A DNA stretch of 64,000 bases, from positions 3,064,001-3,128,000 of the forward strand of contig CP085710.1 of NCBI GenBank assembly GCA_023823795.1, given 5' to 3'. The stretch is from Bacillus sp. F19. Its GTDB lineage: Bacteria > Bacillota > Bacilli > Bacillales > Bacillaceae. The notes under the pieces were generated by a model that did no database searches, was not told the origin of the DNA, and was given only the letters and a program-made list of their open reading frames with translations. How positions within the stretch are numbered: position 1 is the stretch's first letter; each line of letters starts with the position of its first letter. Shown one piece after another: positions 1 to 8,748 of this stretch. The position numbers and the translations under genes are program-made.

Positions 1-2587
1 CTCTTTCTTTGACAGCTAAAACGGCTGAGCTCTTATGTTGTTTTAGCTTAGTAATTAGAGTAACAACTTCTTTTATGGTTGGTTGCTTAAACATTTCGCT
101 TAATTGCAGATTTGTTTCAAATACTTGGTTTATCTTCAGTACAATTGAAGCAGCCTTTAACGAATGGCCGCCTAATTCAAAGAAGTTATCATAAACTCCT
201 ATTCTTTCAATATTAAGAACTTCTTCCCAGATACCCGCGATAATTCTTTCCAGTTCACCTTCAGGTGCGACATAACTTGAGCTTGACGCATTATCCAAAT
301 CAGGCACTGGCAGTGCTTTTCGATCAATTTTTCCATTTTGATTGAGAGGCATTTTATTCAGTTGAGTGAAATAAGCTGGTACCATGAAATCTGGCAACCT
401 TTTAATTAGGTAATTTCTTAATTCCGAATTCGCTATTTCCCCATTGGCAACAAAATAAGCACTTAACTCTTTTGTACCAAGAGTATCTTCCATCGCAACA
501 ACAACTGCTTCCTCCACATCTTGGTGTTTCAAAAGGCAATTCTCAATTTCCCCTACTTCTACCCGAAAGCCTCTTATCTTTGTAAGATTGTCTATTCTTC
601 CAATAAATTCAATATTCCCGTCAGGCATCCACCTCGCCATATCCCCAGTTTTATAAACTTTTTTCCCGGGAATATGCGGAAACTCCACAAACTTTTCTTT
701 AGTTAAAACTGGTGCATTGTAATAACCCTGTGACAATCCGACCCCAGCAATACATAATTCTCCTGTTATACCAATAGGCAAGAGGTCCATTTCTTGATTA
801 ACAATGTATAGTTCCACATTATTGAGTGGCTTTCCGATAGGAATTGTTTTCTGTTGTTTTAATTCTTGATTGCTGATTCGGTAGAAGGAGGCAATATCCG
901 TACACTCAGTAGGTCCATAAGTATTTACTATTTCACTTTTAAAGTTGGATGACTCCGCCAATGGTTTCAACTTTTTACAATTAATAGATTCACCGCCTAA
1001 GAAGACATGTTTCAGTGATGTTAACCTGCAGTAATCCGATTCTTCATTATAATCAACCAATGGATAAAAACCGCTTGGTGTACAATTTATTGTTGTAATT
1101 TTATGAAAATCAATATAGTCTGACATTTTATTATAATCGTACATACCTGGCTCAAAGAGGTGTAATCGTCCTCCTCTTATTAATGGAGCAAATAAATTCT
1201 TATGCGCCGTGTCGAAACTTATTGGGGCAATTAATAATAGATTGCTGGCTTCATTTATAGCAAATTCATGAGTATACCAGTAGAGCAGGTTTACAAATGA
1301 ATTTCTTTTTACCATAACCCCTTTAGGCTCACCAGTACTTCCCGAGGTGTAAAGAACATACATTAAACTTTCAGATGAGATTTCCAACTCTAGATTTTTT
1401 TCCATAGCTACTGGTGTACCCTTGCCCAACGTTGTATCGATATCAATAAATAGAGTATTCTGATTAATATACTCATGTTGATGATGACTGCATTTCAAAA
1501 TTATATCTACGTTGGAATTCCCTACAATCTTTTTTATACGTTCATTTGGATAGTTTGGATCAATGGGAAGATAAGCTGCTCCTGCCTTTAAAATTCCTAA
1601 TATACCGATTGGAAGCTCGAGCGATCTATCCACCATACTTCCTACTAAACAATTTTCTTTGATCCCTAGCTTAACCAATTCATTTGCTATATGGTTCGCT
1701 TTTTTATTTAATTCCTGATAAGTTAACTTTTGACCAAGATATACGACTGCTGTCTCGTGAGGAGTTTTTGACACTTGTAATTCAAACAAATCAACAACCG
1801 ACTTGTCTCTAGGAAAATCTGTAGTAGTTTTGTTAAACTCATAAAGAATTTGATTCCTATCTCTGGATAAAATATCGATTTCAAAAAGGCGAATATTAGG
1901 GTTGTCCACCACTGCTCTAAAGAAATGAGTCAGTTGATCTGTAATTTTTCCGATCATTTCTCCTACGGTTCCGTTACAAGTAATACAGCATTCAATAGTG
2001 CTTCCATGCCAGGTGAAATTGAAGATCGAGTCGGCATATGAATAATAATTAGAACTGCTGCGCTGAATATTTTCAAGCTGGACAACTGTACGGGGGTTCA
2101 GTCTATTGGAGGTTGTAGAATCAAAACCTAGTAATTTTGCTAATTTATCATGTGATACTTTCTGGTTTTTATTGGCATCTGAAATATTTTGCTGCACTTT
2201 AAATAGAAGCTCTTTAAATGACATTCCGCTATGGATATCACTTCGTATGATCAGTTGATGATCTTGAAAAGCTGCCCCAGATTTTGATTGAATTACTGGG
2301 GTTCCGATTGAGACATCTCCATTACCCGTATATATTGAAAGTAAGTATTTTACCCCGCTCATCAGGATGATGAATAACCCATATTCTGATTGATTACTCA
2401 TTTTGAGGATTTCACGGGATATTTCACCTGGGAATTTATATGTAAATAACTCACATTTACGATCTTCTAAATCAACTTTATTATTATACTGAGTAAAGCT
2501 GCTCATGCTTAAATTCGCAGATAGTTGACTTAACCAAAATTTTTCTTCATCAGTTAACAAATCTTTATTATAAGTATGATGGATCAT
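1..2587 (-). CDS. Nonribosomal peptide synthetase, partial (half condensation, adenylation, carrier)
   Basis: The reading frame is open from an ATG at 2587 to the left edge (862 codons) and is cut by the window. The start follows a strong GGAGAGG site and overlaps the thioesterase stop by 20 bp. Residues 1 to about 250 resemble only the C-terminal half of a condensation domain; no HHxxxDG motif is present. An adenylation domain follows at about 255-770: LYTSGSTGEPKGV near 412-424, NTYGPTE near 552, YKTGD and GFRVEVGEIE around 640-680, NGKIDRKALP near 760. A carrier domain has LGGHSL near 805, Ser being the phosphopantetheine site. By eye the specificity pocket reads D-T-K-N-F-G-T-D-I; the first Asp suggests an alpha-amino acid, but I do not assign a substrate. 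Domain identity is secure; the product is unknown. Confidence 0.93.
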   Translation of the reverse strand, partial: MIHHTYNKDLLTDEEKFWLSQLSANLSMSSFTQYNNKVDLEDRKCELFTYKFPGEISREILKMSNQSEYGLFIILMSGVKYLLSIYTGNGDVSIGTPVIQSKSGAAFQDHQLIIRSDIHSGMSFKELLFKVQQNISDANKNQKVSHDKLAKLLGFDSTTSNRLNPRTVVQLENIQRSSSNYYSYADSIFNFTWHGSTIECCITCNGTVGEMIGKITDQLTHFFRAVVDNPNIRLFEIDILSRDRNQILYEFNKTTTDFPRDKSVVDLFELQVSKTPHETAVVYLGQKLTYQELNKKANHIANELVKLGIKENCLVGSMVDRSLELPIGILGILKAGAAYLPIDPNYPNERIKKIVGNSNVDIILKCSHHQHEYINQNTLFIDIDTTLGKGTPVAMEKNLELEISSESLMYVLYTSGSTGEPKGVMVKRNSFVNLLYWYTHEFAINEASNLLLIAPISFDTAHKNLFAPLIRGGRLHLFEPGMYDYNKMSDYIDFHKITTINCTPSGFYPLVDYNEESDYCRLTSLKHVFLGGESINCKKLKPLAESSNFKSEIVNTYGPTECTDIASFYRISNQELKQQKTIPIGKPLNNVELYIVNQEMDLLPIGITGELCIAGVGLSQGYYNAPVLTKEKFVEFPHIPGKKVYKTGDMARWMPDGNIEFIGRIDNLTKIRGFRVEVGEIENCLLKHQDVEEAVVVAMEDTLGTKELSAYFVANGEIANSELRNYLIKRLPDFMVPAYFTQLNKMPLNQNGKIDRKALPVPDLDNASSSSYVAPEGELERIIAGIWEEVLNIERIGVYDNFFELGGHSLKAASIVLKINQVFETNLQLSEMFKQPTIKEVVTLITKLKQHKSSAVLAVKER

Positions 2588-3296
2588 ATAAACCGCCTCT
2601 CCCAACCAATGTCAAATTGATCAGATCTATGATATCAATATAATTTTCATTAATAAAAAAGTGTCCTCCTGGATAACCACGGACTTGGCTATCTTTTGAA
2701 GTAAAGTCAGTCCATTTTTTCATATCTTCCTCAGTAATATCATCCTGCTTACCGTACATGGCAGTAATACTAGTGTTTAATTTGTATCCTTCTTTACTAA
2801 ATTCATATTCTTCTATCAATTTAAAGTCAGACCTTAAAATCGGTAAAAATATATCCATTAACTCCTGATTATTAAGAATCTCTTTTGGAGTACCATTTAG
2901 TTCAAGTATTTTTTCTTTGAATTCTTTTTCAGGTAAATTATGAACTTTCTTGTCTCTAACATGGTTGGGAGGTTTTATTCCAGACAGAAAAATATGAGCA
3001 GGGGAATGAAAGCCTTCGCTTACCATTTTTTTACAAAGTTCATAGGCGATAAGTCCTCCCATGCTATGTCCAAAAAAGGAATATTTTCTTTGGTTTATAT
3101 AACGATTTATGTTTTCGAATATATCATTTGTGCTATCATTCATATCATGATAGCAACATTCTTGAAATCTCCTTCCTCTCCCTGCATAGTGAATAGGATG
3201 CAGCTCAATGCTAGGATGTAAATAATTGCGCCAATTATTATATATTGCCCCAGATCCTCCGGCGTAGGGAAAACAAAAAAGAACCAAATTACTCAT
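2568..3296 (-). CDS. Type II thioesterase of the NRPS cluster
   Basis: A 242-residue alpha/beta hydrolase. It has the FPYAGG motif at 9-14, the nucleophile elbow GHSMG at 76-80 (Ser78), an acidic residue near 188 in GKQDD, and the catalytic His in GGHFF near 218. Length and motifs match stand-alone editing thioesterases such as SrfAD and GrsT, which remove mis-primed acyl groups from carrier domains. It is translationally coupled to the downstream synthetase (20-bp overlap). The ATG at 3296 follows GGGAAGGGGATAATAA. It most likely serves the adjacent NRPS; the family call is confident. Confidence 0.92.
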   Translation of the reverse strand: MSNLVLFCFPYAGGSGAIYNNWRNYLHPSIELHPIHYAGRGRRFQECCYHDMNDSTNDIFENINRYINQRKYSFFGHSMGGLIAYELCKKMVSEGFHSPAHIFLSGIKPPNHVRDKKVHNLPEKEFKEKILELNGTPKEILNNQELMDIFLPILRSDFKLIEEYEFSKEGYKLNTSITAMYGKQDDITEEDMKKWTDFTSKDSQVRGYPGGHFFINENYIDIIDLINLTLVGRGGLYDPSYL

Positions 3297-3486
3297 TTAT
3301 TATCCCCTTCCCGAATAAATTGATTTGAATACTAAACTAAAAGGCCCTATAGAGATTAATAAGTTACCCGACACCTCCCAAGGTTTTGTTAAACTAGCCC
3401 CCTACTTATATTTATAGAGTGCAATCAGGAAAAACATCTTTGGCAAACCATTAAATTTCTATAAAGCCTATATAAAAGCGTATGAA

Positions 3487-4500
3487 CTATTTGTTCTTTA
3501 ATTTATTCCAGAATGGTATACGACCTTGAATATCATCAATAACCGATGAGAAACCTGGTGCAGAAGACAAAAAGAAGCCCGTACAATGGTGTGCTTTTTG
3601 GTATTCTGAATCTTCTAATAATATAAGGTGAGCCTTCTTTATGTTGTAGTGCGGTACAGCAGGGAAAAGGTGATGAACTAAATGGTATGAATTTCGGTGA
3701 GGGTGGATTAGACTGCGCTCAAACCAATTCCCAAAAGAATTTCTTGATGCAAATATCTCCTGTTCAGACTCTAGCCCAGCATGTTCTGCCATTTCAGCCC
3801 AATATTTTAACACTTGGAATGTTGTTATAAATGGTACAAACCAAAAAAGGATTAACTCTTGCCAAAAACCAAAAATAATTGAATTAATAATGATAACTCC
3901 CCAATATAAAGTTCGGATTACCTGATCCAAACGAGGTTCATCTTTTGCATATGCTGTTACTTTGATCATTCCGATAAGATAGTTGGGCACATGCACCAAG
4001 AACAATGGTTTTAAGCAATGATGAATAAAAAACTTCATCCTATTTTCAGGAGGTTTATCCAATCCAACTATTTGATACCTTTGTTTATCGGGGTCTACGT
4101 CGCTCCACAAGTATTTGTGGTGACTCATATGACTCTTACAGTATGCTTTATGAGAAATCATAATCGGATAGGCTGCAAAGAAACATGCAACCCACTTATT
4201 TAATTTACGGTTTTTAAACAGCATACGATGACTTGACTCATGCATCATGATATCCAAACCACGCATACGGCTGCCGATGATAACGAGACTAATTAAATAC
4301 ATCCAAACAGATGGTATAAAATAATTGAGAACAATTGCCAAGGAGATGATAAACCAATCCAGTCCTATAGCAAAAAAATTATACCAATTATTACGTTGTT
4401 GTAAGTCGCGGATTTTTAACATAATTTCTTTCGAAAAACGGTGCTTTTCTAACTCTTGTGGGGGGTTCGTCGCTTCTAATTGGTTAATTTCACTATTCAT
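3487..4500 (-). CDS. Membrane fatty acid desaturase family protein
   Basis: 337 residues with three His boxes of the membrane di-iron desaturase/hydroxylase family: HESSH at 87-91, HMSHH at 124-128 and HLVHH near 270. Several hydrophobic segments (about 42-75, 103-116, 200-225) fit a polytopic membrane protein. The ATG at 4500 follows AAAAGGAG. It lies between the beta-lactamase-like gene and the thioesterase, all on minus, so I infer that it desaturates or hydroxylates an acyl chain for the cluster product, perhaps a lipopeptide tail. A general lipid desaturase placed next to the cluster by chance is the alternative. Confidence 0.88.
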   Translation of the reverse strand: MNSEINQLEATNPPQELEKHRFSKEIMLKIRDLQQRNNWYNFFAIGLDWFIISLAIVLNYFIPSVWMYLISLVIIGSRMRGLDIMMHESSHRMLFKNRKLNKWVACFFAAYPIMISHKAYCKSHMSHHKYLWSDVDPDKQRYQIVGLDKPPENRMKFFIHHCLKPLFLVHVPNYLIGMIKVTAYAKDEPRLDQVIRTLYWGVIIINSIIFGFWQELILFWFVPFITTFQVLKYWAEMAEHAGLESEQEIFASRNSFGNWFERSLIHPHRNSYHLVHHLFPAVPHYNIKKAHLILLEDSEYQKAHHCTGFFLSSAPGFSSVIDDIQGRIPFWNKLKNK

Positions 4501-4756
4501 GTTATTAACTCCTTTTAATAGAAATCAATGATCTTGATTTACGACCTGAATCATTTATTTATAGTTATTTTATAAATACCAATAAACTTCCGAATTTCAT
4601 CAAAACCCGGAACTGTCTATTACAGATTCAATTTTCTAACCATACCCCCATTATTGATATATACATAAAAATTACCAATAGATAAATAGTCATATATTTC
4701 CTTATTCTTTAGGCATCAGAAGAAAGAACATATTTTTTCCAAAATGAATCCTAAAT

Positions 4757-5785
4757 CTATTTTTCAAAAATCAGTTTATCAATCCCAGTTACAATAGGAA
4801 CTACACTTTGATCAATATTCGACATAATATGAGATTGTATCTTCGATTTTGCATTTACAGAGGAATGAATTCTAACACCTGGATCAAATCCAAATATAAA
4901 ATATTTGAGCACGTCATCATTTTTCATTGAAATCCAAACCCCATATCCATAATATATATCATTGTTGCTCTTAACATAGGGAGTTAATAACCTATCGGTA
5001 TACTCTTTACCTAATAGTTTCGCATTTAATAATCCATTCCAAAACTTTGCTAAGTCTAACACGGTTGTAAATGCTCCCCCATCTGGACCTCCTACTATAG
5101 GAACGGAATAAATATTTGTTCTCCAATTGTTACCTTCTTCGCTATCAATATATCCTAGTGCCGTCCGTTCAGGCAGTTTATCCATCCGGAAATACCCAGA
5201 GTCTGACATATCACAAACTCGAAATATATTTTCCGAAACATACTCTGGAAACGTCATCCCTGTCATTCGTTCTACAATCAACCCAAGTAAAATATATCCT
5301 GCATTACTATAAGAAAACTTACTCCCACTATCAAACTTCATAGGATGATCCTGGAACATAGGTAAGAAATCTTTTGGTGATTTAATAGAATACATAGGGA
5401 CAGCTTTCCATAACTCTTCAAAATCACTCATCACTTCTTCATCGAAATAATCTGGTACTCCTGAGGTATGTGTTAATAGATGGTGAATTGTAACATTTGG
5501 ATGGAAATGTGGAAATGAGATATCCAGACAATCTTTGAGGCAGGTATCGAAAGTCAAAATCTCTTTCTCAACTAGTTGACATATCGCTACTGAGGTGAAA
5601 ACTTTACAGCCAGATGCCATTCCAAATCTGGTCCTTGACGTAATGGGGATATGTTCACTTCGATTGGCGTAGCCAAATCCACCCTCAAATATCTTTTTTT
5701 CATTTTGAATTAAGATTGCGCCGGAGAATCGTAATCTATCATCATAGTTCATTACAAATTCTTCAATTCTTTCAGAAAGCTCCAT
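4757..5785 (-). CDS. Serine hydrolase, beta-lactamase/penicillin-binding-protein-like
   Basis: 342 residues with the class C beta-lactamase/DD-peptidase fold signature: SGCK (SxxK) at 58-61 and YSN near 157. No N-terminal signal peptide is visible, so the enzyme is probably cytoplasmic. It is the first minus-strand gene upstream of the desaturase. Members of this family in peptide-antibiotic clusters act as peptidases, esterases or acyltransferases, and a tailoring or prodrug-cleaving role is possible but inferred. ATG at 5785 follows GAAAGG. True beta-lactamase activity is unlikely without a signal peptide. Confidence 0.85.
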   Translation of the reverse strand: MELSERIEEFVMNYDDRLRFSGAILIQNEKKIFEGGFGYANRSEHIPITSRTRFGMASGCKVFTSVAICQLVEKEILTFDTCLKDCLDISFPHFHPNVTIHHLLTHTSGVPDYFDEEVMSDFEELWKAVPMYSIKSPKDFLPMFQDHPMKFDSGSKFSYSNAGYILLGLIVERMTGMTFPEYVSENIFRVCDMSDSGYFRMDKLPERTALGYIDSEEGNNWRTNIYSVPIVGGPDGGAFTTVLDLAKFWNGLLNAKLLGKEYTDRLLTPYVKSNNDIYYGYGVWISMKNDDVLKYFIFGFDPGVRIHSSVNAKSKIQSHIMSNIDQSVVPIVTGIDKLIFEK

Positions 5786-6171
5786 TAAATCCGACCTTTC
5801 TCATTTTAATATTTACAAATATTTCTATGGTAATTTTAACCTTATCTCCTCTTGCTAGCAAGAGATCTAAAGACCCTAATTTGTCCAGCTTCAACGTTAC
5901 GATTTGAAAAGTCCTGGGACTTTGTTCTGCTGTCTCCAGATTAAATCAGTGGATATATAGTCACCTCATCAATGGTTTTAGACTTGACCTTGAGATTGGA
6001 GAACCTGCATGTTGGATTTAATCTAATTTTTCATAATGATCACCCCTCGATCTCCTAATCAGGAAGTCATATGTTACTTTAGATAGATCTCATAATAATT
6101 GAAATATTGGACAACTAATTATAAATTAAGAACATATTAAACCATTTATACTGATATTAGGTGAGGTAGTC
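5786..6171. promoter_or_regulatory. Divergent intergenic region between hydrolase and PPTase
   Basis: A 386-bp AT-rich gap between the minus-strand hydrolase and the plus-strand PPTase. It should hold two divergent promoters. I see no ORF worth calling and no riboswitch-like structure. TATACT at about 6148 is a possible -10 element for the PPTase, without a good -35 partner. Confidence 0.35.
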
Positions 6172-6888
6172 ATGAAGAAAATTGATAATAATTTAGAAGT
6201 TATTGCATTTAAGCTAGGCGATCCACTCCCACACAAATGTATTGAACGGAAACTTAAAGAATTGCCAAACGATGAGAGACAAAGAATTTTAAGATTTCAC
6301 AAATTGGCAGATCAGCAAAGAACTTTATTGGCTAGTTTATTTATCAGAAAACGTTTGCAAAAATTGTTAGCTTTACCATTGCCTAATCTTCTTATTAGGA
6401 GAGATCAAAAAGGGCGTCCATTTCTGGCAGATTTTCACGAATGGAAAGGAGATTTTAATTTATCCCATTCCGGCGAATGGATTATATCTGGAGTTACAAC
6501 AACTGGGAGAATTGGCGTAGATGTTGAAGAAATTCAACCCATAGATCTGTCCATAATCAAATTATGCTTAACTCAAGAAGAAATCCATTATTTACAAAAC
6601 ATCCCTCCCGAAAAACGGTTATTATTTTTCTTTGAAATTTGGACATTAAAAGAGGCATTTGTTAAGGCAACTGGACAAGGGCTCCAATGTTCTATGGATA
6701 GTTTTGGGTTTAATATGGACGCTTGGTCTCAAAATAAAATAACACTAAGAAAAAATGATCTTTCTAGTCAATATCATTTCCGAATATATCAATTAGAGCC
6801 AAATTATAATGTTGCTGTTTGTTGTACGGAATTAGAACAAATTAATAATTTAAGAATAAAAATAATGGATCGTTCTGACTTTCTGTAA
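6172..6888 (+). CDS. Sfp-type 4'-phosphopantetheinyl transferase
   Basis: 238 residues, typical of Sfp/Gsp enzymes. It carries the two magnesium and CoA-binding signatures: GVDVEEI near 115-121 and FEIWTLKEAFVKATG near 155-169 (the WxxKEAxxK core). It transfers phosphopantetheine from CoA onto the Ser of carrier domains, so it can activate the adjacent NRPS. The ATG at 6172 has GGTGAGG upstream. It is divergent from the cluster and ends in a strong hairpin. In Bacillus such enzymes are often encoded beside surfactin- or bacillibactin-type clusters. Confidence 0.94.
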   Translation: MKKIDNNLEVIAFKLGDPLPHKCIERKLKELPNDERQRILRFHKLADQQRTLLASLFIRKRLQKLLALPLPNLLIRRDQKGRPFLADFHEWKGDFNLSHSGEWIISGVTTTGRIGVDVEEIQPIDLSIIKLCLTQEEIHYLQNIPPEKRLLFFFEIWTLKEAFVKATGQGLQCSMDSFGFNMDAWSQNKITLRKNDLSSQYHFRIYQLEPNYNVAVCCTELEQINNLRIKIMDRSDFL

Positions 6889-6950
6889 TGTTAAAAAAAT
6901 GAATTAAGTAAACCAACTACACAAACGATTAAGCAATCATTTTGATTAAC

Positions 6951-6989
6951 AAAAAAGTTCCAATAATAATCAATTATTGGAACTTTTTT
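6951..6989. terminator. Bidirectional intrinsic terminator
   Basis: A perfect 17-bp stem (A-run plus GTTCCAATAAT, mirrored by ATTATTGGAAC plus T-run) with a 5-nt loop. A and T runs flank both sides, so it can serve the PPTase on plus and the germination lipoprotein gene on minus. Confidence 0.88.
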
Positions 6990-7089
6990 AAACCTGATGC
7001 AGTCTATAACGGTTAAGCCGTTGGCAGGTATTATCGATTGGACCTGAGTAATCTTCCATTCCATATTTCGCTTCGGTTTAACCTAGTCA

Positions 7090-8295
7090 TTATTTTATGT
7101 CTTTCAGAAATGAATTACCAACCGTTCCTATACGCCGTATTTTCACGTCAACTTTAATATTCACAGGTAATTCTTCAAATTCCTTTTCCCAACTTTTTTT
7201 TAGTTTTTTCCAAGCTTTCGGTTCTGCCCGATGAACGGCTTCACCAAAACCAAAAATATCTACTTCAAACTCTTCCTGCACTTGTTTGATAGACTGTTCG
7301 AACATTTTTTTGGCTCTTTGTTCCTCTATCTTCTCTAATTTTTTAATAATTTCCGGTTTCGTTAGATCAATATTACACTCTACTTCCCCGACATTATATT
7401 CTCTGTGAAATTCTATATCTATTTCAGGTTTGCCATTCTTTACTTTGCCTTTTACTTTCGCTTTTGACTTAAGGAGCTGTAAAACGGCTTTCCCCTCTTT
7501 AGGACATGATATATTCACAACCGTACTTTTAACTTTATTTGTAACGGCGTTATAAGTTCTGCTCTGTTTGTCATCAAGCCAGCCTATTAATTTATCCTTA
7601 TCAAATACCGATAAACCGTCAAAAAACAATCGTCCCGGGGAATCGATCATTTCTTCATTCGTTTTGCTTAAAGCGGCCTCTTCATTACCTTTAATACGTG
7701 CCTCTATACCTGTTAACACAGGTTGTTTACCTTCGCTTACCAAATCCGCAATCAGGTCGTCTAATGTAACAGAACTTGTCTCTGACCATGCCTTTTCTGA
7801 TACTTTAAGAGTATCAAACAAATTATTGGCAGGTATCTTTTCTAAAACAGTTGGCACCTTTAGGATACCTTCTGCATTCATTCCCTTTGATACGGCAATA
7901 TAAAAATCTGAACGCAGTTCCCAGTCCCTGAAAAGCAAATCTAACGGCTTACCAATTCCTTCTTTTGCCAATGACTCTCCAATCACTAGAATTCGAAGGT
8001 GTGAAGGATAAATTCTTCTTGGTGATTCCCTTGTCATTTTTCGGATAGCCTCAAATATGGTTTCACCTGTCGCCTGATAGATGACTACTGTTGAACTTCC
8101 CCTGCTGCCTCCTTTTGCGGCTACCTCTCCTGGGTTGACTACTTGAGCGGTTACAAGATATTGACCATCCATAGTCTTATCTAATCCAATAGCCAGAGTA
8201 ATGGCAAGTTCGTTTATCTCACGACGGTTCCAGCAGCCTGTTGTGAATAAAAGAACGATTATCAGTATGATAAGTATTTTAAAACTCCATTTCAT
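7090..8295 (-). CDS. Germinant receptor C subunit, Ger(x)C lipoprotein
   Basis: 401 residues. A hydrophobic leader followed by a TTGC lipobox (Cys at about 21) predicts a lipoprotein. The N-terminal sequence after the Cys (WNRREINELAI) and the length match the GerAC/GerBC/GerKC family, the C subunit of inner-spore-membrane germinant receptors. It is last in a minus-strand run A, D-type, C. A sigma-G promoter is expected, but I could not identify one convincingly. Confidence 0.93.
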   Translation of the reverse strand: MKWSFKILIILIIVLLFTTGCWNRREINELAITLAIGLDKTMDGQYLVTAQVVNPGEVAAKGGSRGSSTVVIYQATGETIFEAIRKMTRESPRRIYPSHLRILVIGESLAKEGIGKPLDLLFRDWELRSDFYIAVSKGMNAEGILKVPTVLEKIPANNLFDTLKVSEKAWSETSSVTLDDLIADLVSEGKQPVLTGIEARIKGNEEAALSKTNEEMIDSPGRLFFDGLSVFDKDKLIGWLDDKQSRTYNAVTNKVKSTVVNISCPKEGKAVLQLLKSKAKVKGKVKNGKPEIDIEFHREYNVGEVECNIDLTKPEIIKKLEKIEEQRAKKMFEQSIKQVQEEFEVDIFGFGEAVHRAEPKAWKKLKKSWEKEFEELPVNIKVDVKIRRIGTVGNSFLKDIK

Positions 8296-8426
8296 AGATT
8301 AATCTCCTATCGAACTTTTTCATCAAAAGTGTGCCTAAAAGGCAACCGCCATTTATTCTTACTTATCTCCTTACATTTTTTCTTATCTCCTCTTCACTGC
8401 CTTTAAATCTCTTTTGCATACTCTCA

Positions 8427-8660
8427 TCACTTTAATAAAGTATCAATCAAATCGGAAAGCGGCTGATAAATAACTGTAATCCCATCTACCGGATTTGGAA
8501 TCTTAATTTGTAAAGCCTGAGCTATGCTTAATGATGTTCCGATTAGCAGAAGGATGAAAAATACCCACAGCTCCTTCTTTTCTTTTTTTCTTAACAGGGA
8601 AGGAACATCGATCGCGATGATCACACCGACAATGACAAGGATTCCTGCAACAGCCACCAC
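8427..8660 (-). CDS. Small two-helix membrane protein of the germinant receptor locus (D-type subunit)
   Basis: 77 residues, two hydrophobic segments (about 1-19 and 31-47) separated by a basic loop (RKKEKKE), then a short polar tail. Small proteins of this size and topology are encoded in many Bacillus gerA-type operons and are known as D subunits that modulate receptor function. It sits between the A and C genes on the same strand. Sequence divergence in this family is high, so position and topology carry the call. Confidence 0.75.
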   Translation of the reverse strand: MVAVAGILVIVGVIIAIDVPSLLRKKEKKELWVFFILLLIGTSLSIAQALQIKIPNPVDGITVIYQPLSDLIDTLLK

Positions 8661-8748
8661 TTTTCGTTGCTCCTTTCTTTATTTGCTCTATTTAAGGATG
8701 GTACGGTGAGATAGTGTTTTTTAATATGCCGCTTAAAAAACTTAACAA

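Noticed and set aside
2560-2590. HHTYNKD at the start of the NRPS as a condensation HHxxxDG motif
   Set aside because: Spacing is wrong, the Gly is absent, and it lies at residues 3-9 where no such motif could function.
4018-4531. Plus-strand ORFs over the desaturase gene
   Set aside because: They are antisense shadows without ribosome binding sites or family similarity.
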